Source: an uncultured Bacteroidota bacterium (GTDB lineage Bacteria > Bacteroidota > Bacteroidia > UKL13-3). From it: a DNA stretch of 64,000 nt. The translations under genes and the position numbers were made by a program. The stretch's first letter is position 1. Every line of letters starts with the position of its first letter. Shown piece after piece: positions 7,727-16,100 of the stretch. The stretch covers positions 1 to 64,000 of the forward strand of contig CAINMV010000037.1 of NCBI GenBank assembly GCA_903850915.1. Reading direction: 5' to 3'. Below the pieces are notes generated by a model. The model was given only the letters and a program-made list of their open reading frames with translations, did no database searches and was not told where the DNA came from.

Positions 7727-9139
7727 TTAGTTATTGCGAGGGTGGTGGTTATCGAGCACATCTAAGAATTTTTGCGACTGCAATAAATCTGGAAAGAAAT
7801 CAAAAAAGGCCGTATGCTGATCAAAGTTATGCTGAAGGGCACTTTCAAAAAAAGCAATTCCTTCCTTCTGCAATCCACTTTTATAGAGATAACCTGCCAC
7901 ACGATAATAATATTGTGTGATGGTATGATTTTCTTCGATTTGATTTAATAGCATTTCAATAGCCGAATCATGATCACCATTCTCAAATTTCACTGCACTC
8001 CAGTCAAGCCAGGCTTCATGTAAATTTGGGTTAATCGTTGTAGCTTCCTCAAACGCTTTTTCGCATTCCTCCATTAGCCCGAGAGAAAACAGAACATCGG
8101 CATACGCAAACCAATATTCGGCATTAGTTGGATCAATATCGAGGGCTCGTTTATAATAATGCTGCGCCTCAATCATTTTATCTTCATTATCATAACAAAT
8201 GCCGAGGCCAAACCAAGCCTCATCAAGTTGAGGTAGCATTTGAACAGCCTTCTTATAATGATTGCGAGCCTCATCAAACTCTTCTAGTTGCTCATAACAT
8301 TCACCAATGTTGCAATGACAGAAAGCATCAGGACCATCCAACTCCATCGTGGTAAGGTAATTGTCGATAGCTTCTCGGTATTTATTCAAATGCATTTGGG
8401 CATTTGCTTTATTAAAATAAGCGTTGCTTAAGTTTTCATCAATAACTATAGCATAATCAAAGGCCCATTCGGCCTTTTCGTAACGTTGCAATTTACTGAA
8501 TGATATTCCTAGATTGTACCAAGCATTAGCATTGTAAGGATGACGATCGATAAATTTCTCATAAAAACGTGTGCTCTCTTCATTATTCGATAAGGCTTCA
8601 TAGCACAATCCGATTTCAAAAAAAGCTTGCTCGTTGTGTTGATCAAATTCCAAACTGCGCGTAAACATTTGGAGCGCCTGTTTAAAATCTTTCTTGCTTT
8701 CATAAAGAAAGCCGAGATGCATATAAATTTCACTTTTCTCGTCGGTAAATTCTAGAGCATTGTAAAGGCAGGCTATAGCCTCATCAAATCGCCCTTGTAA
8801 TTCAAGTGAATCTGATTTAGTAATATAAATTTCAGGATTGGTGGGTTCTAGTAATTCAATTTCTTCGATTACTGCGAGGGCGCTTTCCGCATCTTCTAGC
8901 AAGTTATGGGCTTGCGCTTTTTTTAATTTAAAATGTAGGTTAAATGGGCTTTGTTCCAGAGCAATTTGCGATGCATTGAGTGCTTTGCGCGGTTTGCTTT
9001 GGGCAAGATAGAATTCGATGATGTCTTCCAGGGTTTCCTCATCCAAATAAATGCTTTCGCGATTCTGAAGCATTTTTTCAAAATTCTCAACCGCCTTGCG
9101 CACATCATCACTAAAAAAATCATTCCTGTCTATCATCAT
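7727..9139 (-). CDS. Tetratricopeptide (TPR) repeat protein
   Basis: About eleven TPR-like helical hairpins run from residue 40 to the C-terminus. Typical units read A-x-x-x-x-G-x-x-x-x-x-x-x-x-Y followed by A-x-x-P; examples are EAWFGLGICYDNEDKMIEAQ and NAWYNLGISFSKLQRYEKAE. There is no signal peptide or membrane helix, so it is probably a cytoplasmic scaffold. I start it at the ATG at 9139 (MMIDRNDFF; the next codon, at 9136, is also ATG), because the frame upstream opens only with TTG and overlaps a good TATATTTG promoter element. It is 471 residues from that start. Partner unknown. Confidence 0.88.
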   Translation of the reverse strand: MMIDRNDFFSDDVRKAVENFEKMLQNRESIYLDEETLEDIIEFYLAQSKPRKALNASQIALEQSPFNLHFKLKKAQAHNLLEDAESALAVIEEIELLEPTNPEIYITKSDSLELQGRFDEAIACLYNALEFTDEKSEIYMHLGFLYESKKDFKQALQMFTRSLEFDQHNEQAFFEIGLCYEALSNNEESTRFYEKFIDRHPYNANAWYNLGISFSKLQRYEKAEWAFDYAIVIDENLSNAYFNKANAQMHLNKYREAIDNYLTTMELDGPDAFCHCNIGECYEQLEEFDEARNHYKKAVQMLPQLDEAWFGLGICYDNEDKMIEAQHYYKRALDIDPTNAEYWFAYADVLFSLGLMEECEKAFEEATTINPNLHEAWLDWSAVKFENGDHDSAIEMLLNQIEENHTITQYYYRVAGYLYKSGLQKEGIAFFESALQHNFDQHTAFFDFFPDLLQSQKFLDVLDNHHPRNN

Positions 9140-9157
9140 ACCCTTATTTAAGTAGGT

Positions 9158-9188
9158 CAAATATAACAAATAATATCCTAACTCACAA
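9158..9188 (-). promoter_or_regulatory. Bacteroidota-type promoter of the TPR gene
   Basis: On the minus strand a TTG (9186-9188) is followed after 20 bases by TATATTTG (9158-9165), matching the Bacteroidota -33/-7 pattern with TAnnTTTG. The start codon lies 19 bases further on. This supports the ATG start and excludes the longer TTG-initiated frame. Confidence 0.6.
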
Positions 9189-9397
9189 GTAAAAATAGCG
9201 TCATTGAATGATGCATCTTCCCTGTTTTATTGCAGAATTAGATAAATAACATTTACTTAATAAGCTGAGAACCTTGCAACTAGATTGTTTCTTCGAGGTG
9301 ATTCAAGATTTGACTTCGTAAGGTTTTAACAAATCATTTCAATGTCATGTGTACGAATATTTAAAAGAATCCAATAGAATTATGGAAAATTTATTCT

Positions 9398-9880
9398 CTA
9401 AAACACCTCTCTAATTGCAATTTCCTTTCCATTAAGTGTAAAATTATCTCCCGCTTTTTTACCTAGCAATTGCGTGGCTACCGGTGCTTGGGTTGATATT
9501 ATATTAATTTTCACATCGTCGATGACTTTGGCACCAATGCTTGATAAAATAAAGTAATTAATATCACCGCAATTGATAAATGCCCCTGCTTGAACTTCTT
9601 TATAAATAACATCTATCTGAACTTGATTAAGCTGTGCCAATTGCTTTTTCCCTTCAAAAAATTGCAAGCCTGCACGATCACTATCAATCTGACCCATCAC
9701 CTTAGAGGTTTCATACTTATCGCCCATGGAACTTTTCCCCTCGCTATTGGCGGCTTCCTGGGCTCGCTCCATAGAAGTTTTGGCTTCATCAATTTTTCCT
9801 TTGACGATTTCCACACACAATAACTTTAGCTTCGCTTTAAAGTTAACGCGATCTTGCTTTTTCCATGTTGATGTTTTCAT
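9398..9880 (-). CDS. GreA/GreB-like transcription elongation factor family protein
   Basis: This 160-residue protein has the Gre layout: an N-terminal coiled coil (about 10-85) and a C-terminal FKBP-like domain (about 85-160) ending in GKKAGDNFTLNGKEIAIREV, which matches the Gre GxxxGD...G end. At the coiled-coil tip GDKYETS (about 53-59) replaces the GDLSENAEY of true GreA and keeps an Asp and a Glu that could position Mg2+ in RNA polymerase. Such Bacteroidota proteins are often mislabelled 3-oxoacyl-ACP synthase. It starts 4 bases after the M13 peptidase stop, so it is second in that operon. Role in transcription is inferred from fold. Confidence 0.75.
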   Translation of the reverse strand: MKTSTWKKQDRVNFKAKLKLLCVEIVKGKIDEAKTSMERAQEAANSEGKSSMGDKYETSKVMGQIDSDRAGLQFFEGKKQLAQLNQVQIDVIYKEVQAGAFINCGDINYFILSSIGAKVIDDVKINIISTQAPVATQLLGKKAGDNFTLNGKEIAIREVF

Positions 9881-9884
9881 TTTC

Positions 9885-11963
9885 TTACCAAATTTTCACT
9901 ACCTCTTTTCGAAACATCGTATCACCATCTTTAATATTAAACGCTTTGAAGAATTCAGGCATATTACTCAGTGGGCCATTAATACGAAACATCGCTGGAG
10001 AGTGAACATCTGTCATTATTTGCGTTGCTGCACTTTTATTGGTACGCTGCACCATCCAGCTATATGCAAATCCTAAGAAATATCTTTGCTCTGGTGTAAG
10101 GCCATTAATGGCTTTGCCATCTTTTGCTTGTTGCGTTTTCATAAAGGCTTCATAGCCCATTACAGCCCCTCCTAAATCGGCAATATTCTCACCTAAAGTG
10201 GCGTATCCACGAACATGCAATGTTTGCGTATCTGACTTTACGGTGTAAAGATTAAATTGTTCGGCAAGGCTTTTAGAACGTGCGCTAAACTTATCATTAT
10301 CGTCTTTAGTCCACCAGCTCTTTAAGTTTCCTTCTGCGTCATATTGACTTCCTTGGTCATCAAAACCATGCGTGATCTCATGGCCAATGGTACTTCCACC
10401 AACTATTGCATATAAAATAGCATCATCAGGCATTTCATCATTTGTAAATCCGGGAACGATAATATTACATCCTGGTATCACTATTTCGTTGGAGGTAGGC
10501 TGGTAATATGCATTGTAGGTTTGAGGTGTCATATCCCATCGCGATTTATCGATAGGCTTACCATATCTTGCTATCATATCATTAAAAGCCCAGTTATTAA
10601 CGCGAATAATATTTTTTAGATATTCCTGCTTGTTAATTTCGATGGTACTCATGTCTTTCCACTTATCCGGATAGCCCATTTTAAAATTCACTTTACTTAA
10701 CTTATCCAAGGCTTTTGTCTTTGTGGAGTCGCTCATCCAATCCAACTTTTGAATGTGTTCCCTATAAACAGTTATAATATTATTCGCAATTTCCGTGAGT
10801 TTCTCTTTGGTGTTTTTTGGAAGATAATTAGCTACAAACTCCTGACCAATAAGGTCGCCTAGCGCACCATCTGTTTCCTGCACAATTCTCTTCCAACGTG
10901 GTTTCTGCTCTTTCTGTCCATTTAGTTGCTGATAATAAAAAACAAAATTTTGATCTTCGTATTTTCCACCTAAACGACTAGCAAAGGTGTTTAACAAGTT
11001 CCATTGTAAATATATCTTCCAATCTGAAATCGATCTTCTCTCCATAAGGTTATCGAAAGCCTTGAAAAACTCTGGCTGGCCCACATTCACATAATCAACA
11101 TCCTTCAATCCAACATTCTGGAAGAATCGTGACCAGTTAAAATGAGGCGTCAATTTTTTTAATTCGGCTACCGTAGTTTTATTGTAGTTTTTTTCAGGAT
11201 CACGAGATGCCTCCAACGTTCGTGAGGACTTTGCTAAGGCCTCTTCCATAGCAACCACAGTTTTCATGTACTGATTGTCAATTTTTGTTTTAGGAAGTAT
11301 GCCGTCTTCACAAAGTAAGTTAAAGCATACAGTTAAATGCTCTTTATATTGCGAACGAACGGTACTGCTGTTCGCATCCGTATTAAAATAATAATCACGC
11401 TCTGGCAAACCAAGGCCTCCTTGCATAATTATTGGAATATATTTCGATGCGTCTTTATCATCTTTGTCAATATAAAAGGTAAATGATGGAGATGCCCCGA
11501 TTGACTTCAGATGTGCGATGGCATCTATCACATCGTCCTTGGTTTGTATTTTATCTAAAATTTCAAACTCCTCTTTTAATGGAGTCATTCCTAATTTATT
11601 AATTGTGGCCGTGTCCATACCACTAGCATACAAATCGCCGATTTTTTGTTCATTACTTCCTTTTTTTAGATCTGTTTTTGCGCCATACGTTTGACATAAT
11701 CTATTGATAATATTATCGATGCTATCACCGACCATTAAAAATATACCATTTGTTTTTTCGGAAGCTGGAATGGGATGCGTTTTAAACCATCCATTATTTG
11801 CATATTGAAAGAAATTTTCTCCAGGTGAAATGGTAGTATCACGATTTTCGATCAACGGATCATGTGTAAATTGCGCTTCAACGTTTTTAGCTTTATTGAT
11901 GCCGCAGCTAATAAAAAACGAAATGGTAAGAATAATAGTAAGAAACTGAATTTTGCGAATCAT
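9885..11963 (-). CDS. M13-family zinc metallopeptidase (PepO/neprilysin-like) lipoprotein
   Basis: It is an exported endopeptidase of the neprilysin family that cleaves oligopeptides. Length 692 is typical. A lipoprotein signal with FFISC near residue 20 suggests anchoring in the envelope. The N-terminal M13 domain covers about 40-420 and the catalytic domain about 480-692. Zinc motif HEITH is at 528-532 with catalytic Glu529; the third ligand is Glu592 in ENIADLGG. Family landmarks NAYYQPTSNEIVIP and FRINGPLSNMPEFFKAF are present, and the end WKPE-type tail is altered to KIW. It is first in a two-gene operon with the Gre-like factor and is divergent from the isoaspartyl peptidase. Confidence 0.95.
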   Translation of the reverse strand: MIRKIQFLTIILTISFFISCGINKAKNVEAQFTHDPLIENRDTTISPGENFFQYANNGWFKTHPIPASEKTNGIFLMVGDSIDNIINRLCQTYGAKTDLKKGSNEQKIGDLYASGMDTATINKLGMTPLKEEFEILDKIQTKDDVIDAIAHLKSIGASPSFTFYIDKDDKDASKYIPIIMQGGLGLPERDYYFNTDANSSTVRSQYKEHLTVCFNLLCEDGILPKTKIDNQYMKTVVAMEEALAKSSRTLEASRDPEKNYNKTTVAELKKLTPHFNWSRFFQNVGLKDVDYVNVGQPEFFKAFDNLMERRSISDWKIYLQWNLLNTFASRLGGKYEDQNFVFYYQQLNGQKEQKPRWKRIVQETDGALGDLIGQEFVANYLPKNTKEKLTEIANNIITVYREHIQKLDWMSDSTKTKALDKLSKVNFKMGYPDKWKDMSTIEINKQEYLKNIIRVNNWAFNDMIARYGKPIDKSRWDMTPQTYNAYYQPTSNEIVIPGCNIIVPGFTNDEMPDDAILYAIVGGSTIGHEITHGFDDQGSQYDAEGNLKSWWTKDDNDKFSARSKSLAEQFNLYTVKSDTQTLHVRGYATLGENIADLGGAVMGYEAFMKTQQAKDGKAINGLTPEQRYFLGFAYSWMVQRTNKSAATQIMTDVHSPAMFRINGPLSNMPEFFKAFNIKDGDTMFRKEVVKIW

Positions 11964-12093
11964 GAAAAATGTTTTTTTGATTGTACGAAGGTAGTGAAAA
12001 AAGTGAGTCAGTATGGCGCAATAGCGTTGTGAATTTGCAGAAAATCATTCATTAGCAGATAGTTTTTTTGTTCCTTTGCACTTTTACTTCATT

Positions 12094-13008
12094 ATGGTAA
12101 TTGCAATACACGGCGGCGCTGGCACTATTTTAAAAAGCGAGATGAGTGCTGAAAAGGAATCGGCATATAAACACGCCTTACAAACTTCGCTAAATAAAGG
12201 CTTTAGTATTCTAGCAAAAAAAGGAACAGCAATTGATGCAGTAGCCGCTGCTATTCAGGTGCTAGAAGATTCACCATTATTTAATGCTGGTAAAGGCGCA
12301 GTTTTTAATGCAGAAGGCAAGCATGAGATGGATGCTAGTATTATGAATGGCCGCGACCTTAGCGCTGGCGCTGTGAGTGGTATCCGCAACGTTAGAAATC
12401 CAATTACATTAGCGAAGGCTATTATGGAAAAAAGCGAACACGTATTTTTAACAGGCGAAGGGGCAGAAATTTTCGCTAAACAACATCACCTTGAATTTGA
12501 GGACGACTCTTACTTCTATGATGAAAATCGATATCAACAATGGCAGAAGATTAATGCTACCGATGCGTTTCAACTTGATCACACATCAGAAAAAAAATTC
12601 GGAACCGTTGGTGCTGTTGCACTCGATAGTTTTGGGAATTTGGCTGCCGGAACAAGTACCGGAGGCATGACAAATAAAAAATATGGACGAGTTGGTGATA
12701 GCCCTATTATTGGTGCCGGAACCTATGCCAACAATAATACTTGTGCAATAAGCTGCACTGGCCATGGAGAACTTTTTATTCGCAGTGTGGTGGCTTATGA
12801 TATTAGTTGCCTAATGGAATATAAGGGTATGAGCTTGAAAGATGCATGCCTCTTGGTGGTTCACGAGAAATTATTAAAAATAAAAGGAGAAGGTGGATTA
12901 ATTGCGATAGATAGAAATGGAAATATTGAATTGCCTTTTAATAGCGAAGGAATGTACCGTGGATGGCAAAATGTTGCCGGAGGAGCTGTAGAAATCTATG
13001 GAAATTAA
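12094..13008 (+). CDS. iaaA: Plant-type isoaspartyl peptidase / L-asparaginase (Ntn hydrolase)
   Basis: It hydrolyses beta-aspartyl dipeptides and L-asparagine in the cytoplasm after splitting itself into alpha and beta chains. The N-terminus AIHGGAGT is diagnostic. The self-cleavage site and nucleophile are Gly170-Thr171 in KFGTVGAVALD, close to Thr179 of E. coli IaaA; GTSTGGMTNK and GDSPIIGAGTYAN follow. The ATG at 12094 is chosen over an upstream in-frame TTG because a TTTG promoter element (about 12075-12078) overlaps the latter. The same window carries cyanophycinase and cyanophycin synthetase; cyanophycinase releases beta-Asp-Arg, a known substrate type for this family, so it may complete that pathway. 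Confidence 0.93.
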   Translation: MVIAIHGGAGTILKSEMSAEKESAYKHALQTSLNKGFSILAKKGTAIDAVAAAIQVLEDSPLFNAGKGAVFNAEGKHEMDASIMNGRDLSAGAVSGIRNVRNPITLAKAIMEKSEHVFLTGEGAEIFAKQHHLEFEDDSYFYDENRYQQWQKINATDAFQLDHTSEKKFGTVGAVALDSFGNLAAGTSTGGMTNKKYGRVGDSPIIGAGTYANNNTCAISCTGHGELFIRSVVAYDISCLMEYKGMSLKDACLLVVHEKLLKIKGEGGLIAIDRNGNIELPFNSEGMYRGWQNVAGGAVEIYGN

Positions 13009-13192
13009 GGTTAAAATTCAAGTAAATAAAGGACGATGGGTTTGTGTAACACTATTTTTTTAGCTAAATAGATGACTGGATTGCAACTATTTGCAACCTA
13101 TATTATGGATTTTTCGACGTTAAAGCATCTATCGATAAAAACAATTCCCAATCGGTGTGTAAAATGATGCTTCATACAATTAAAAAACAACA

Positions 13193-16100
13193 ATGCTGAA
13201 TATCAAGAAAAATACCTTTCTGCTGTTCGCCTTATTAGTTGGAATTGCCGGAATGGCACAAACCATCAAGGAGAATAAGTTTTATAGTAATTATAAATAT
13301 CTATTAAAATTAGATTCTGCACAGCTTCGCTTTCTAAATCAGAAAAACAAATTAGATACTGCTTGGTTATTCAATTCTATTGTAGATAGTTTTTATAAAG
13401 ACAGTAGCTACAACTATTCTAAACTCGGTTTTGGAACCTACCTAATTTGCTATGTGCAAGAGCATCAAATTTATTTTAACACGTACCACAAAAACCCATT
13501 CATGCTTGATGTTTGGGGGGTAAATACAAAGAACTTTGTTATTGTAAAGGACCATCAAGGAAAAGTTATAGAAAACGCTAAAATAAGCTTACCCAATGGG
13601 AAGAATTGCCAATACAGCATAGGCATGGCATCTTATGAATTACCGAAGATAACGAATGGAACAATCGTAAAGGTTGAATATCAAGGTTACTTCGATTATA
13701 TGGTGGTTAACCCTAGCTATTACAATGCACCACGTTTCAGAAATTCATATCCGCAAAATCGAAGCAATAAAATACTTCCAGGATATATCGCATTAAATCA
13801 ACCTAAATACAAAAAACTTGATACCGTTAAGTTTAAAGTATTCCTAGTTTATAATGATGGAGTATACTACAATGAAAAGATTACACTTTGGATTGTTGAT
13901 GATAATGGCAGAGAAAAGAAAATTGGTGCTTATAAAAGTAAAACATCTGGCGCTTACTTTGGTCAGTTTGCACTTAGTGATACGTTAATCTCTGATCGTG
14001 AATACAACTTAATTTTTAGAAACAATTTAAATGAGGAAATTAAAAGAACGCGATTTACTATAGAAAATTATGTGTTAAAACAAAACACCTATGATTTATC
14101 GATGACATCGAATATTATTTATCCCGGACAAAAAATAATTGCAGTTGCCAAGGCGCGAGATGCTAATAATTTACCCATAATGGATGGGTATGTAAAGTTT
14201 AACATACGATTATCGTCCATAAGCCAGGTGAACACCAATATGTTTTTTGTGCCGAACAAGTGGTACCAAAGTATGCTCACAATGGAAAAGGAACTTGACC
14301 CATCCGGATATACAAGTATAGAAATTTCCGATACGCTATTCCGTAATTTTAATGGAGCAATTACAGTGGATGCTACTTTTACGAATGAAGAGAATGAATT
14401 AATCACACGTTCTGTTTCTTTTAATTATGAAAATAAAAATCATACCTACGCAATTACTGCACAAAAAGATAGTATTGCTGTAAACTACTATTTTCAGGCA
14501 CACCAGGCAATAAAAGAATTGCGACTTGTTACCTTTTTTACAAATGAAATACGTCGCACGACGCTAATAACAACGCCATACATCGAGAAGTTAGACTATG
14601 CTGCGGTGCGCTATGAATTGTATCAAAACGACACCTTGGTTGCCAGCTACTATTGTCCTGAGATTGACCAATGGCTTGGAGTATACGGAAAAAGAAGCTT
14701 TGACTCCATTTCAATAAAATTATATAATCCACTGTTAATTCCAGTGCATTATGAAATTTATAAAGATACAAAAAAGGTCGCTGAAGGTAAATCGTCAATA
14801 ATAAATTTTTCTGCAGGTGATGCTACTAGTTCATCATATTACATATTTTGGGGGCATAATTATAGAGGAGGATTACGTAATAATTTCAAAACACAGTCTT
14901 TTCATTTTCAAGAGAAAAAACTTTATGTTGATTTAACACAACCAGAGGAAATTTACCCAGGACAATCAGTAAAAGTAAATATTAAAGTTACCGATGCGTA
15001 TAATAAGCCTGTTGAAAATGTAAACTTAACAGCATATTCAATAAATACGCAATTTGGAGAAATCCCATTGCCCGATTTGCCCTACATGGGATTAATTCGC
15101 AACGACGAACCTTTGCATTTCACAAGTCCCTATTTTCAATTGTTTAACTGCAATACAAGCCAGCAATTAAAGCCATTTCAAATTGATGCTCTACATCTCG
15201 AAAGAAATGAGATGTATCGATTAATCTATTCGAAGGATCAAAAAACAATATTGAAGTTTAAAACAAAAAATAAGTTGCCTGAACTCGCCATTTACCTCTT
15301 CAGCCAACATCAATTGCAACCGGTGGTAAGTATTATTATTGACAATCAAATTCTCTATCATTCCCGAAATACATATTCCCAACAATATACATTTCCGGTT
15401 AGCAGTGGTTCGCATAATTTAAAAATTAGAAGCAACAGCTTATTATTTAATTTGGGTGAGTTTAATTTTGAAGACAGTACAAAATATATTTTCGGGATTC
15501 AGCTCGACAATATAAAAGGCATGGATACCACGAAGATGGTAAACGGAGGATTTGACAAAAAAGAATATTTGGATTACATCGGTCAATCTTTGTTCATACA
15601 TATTGATGAAGGTTTTGATACAATACAAATTTATCAGGGTGGAAAGTTGTGTTTTTTTGGAAACCATAATTCAACCTATAAAACAATTAGTATTGATCAA
15701 GATTTATTTTATGCGATAACTTTAATAGAACGAGGGGACATTAAAATTAAGTTAAATGGACGGTATGAACATGAAATAGTATTTGAACCTAACAAAGTAT
15801 ACTACATGAATAAAACGGAAGTTAAATCCTTCCCGATGAGTGCAAAAGGAAAGGCCGCACTCAGCTATTTTGATAACAACTACAATAACAAATATAATCT
15901 AACGTCGTTCGACCAAACTAATATAGACCCCGAAATAATTATTCTCGACACTTTTAAAAAAGATGACCCAAAAGAGAAACAAAAGAATATAAGGCAACGG
16001 CCTTTTATATATTATAGAAATTACGCTCCTGCCTACAACAATGTTCGTAATGCTTTAGCGGTATATCAAAAACACGATTATGTTCCTTACAAACGTGCTT

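Noticed and set aside
9726-10076. Plus-strand open frame, 116 codons
   Set aside because: Antisense to the junction of the Gre-like and M13 genes, both firmly identified.
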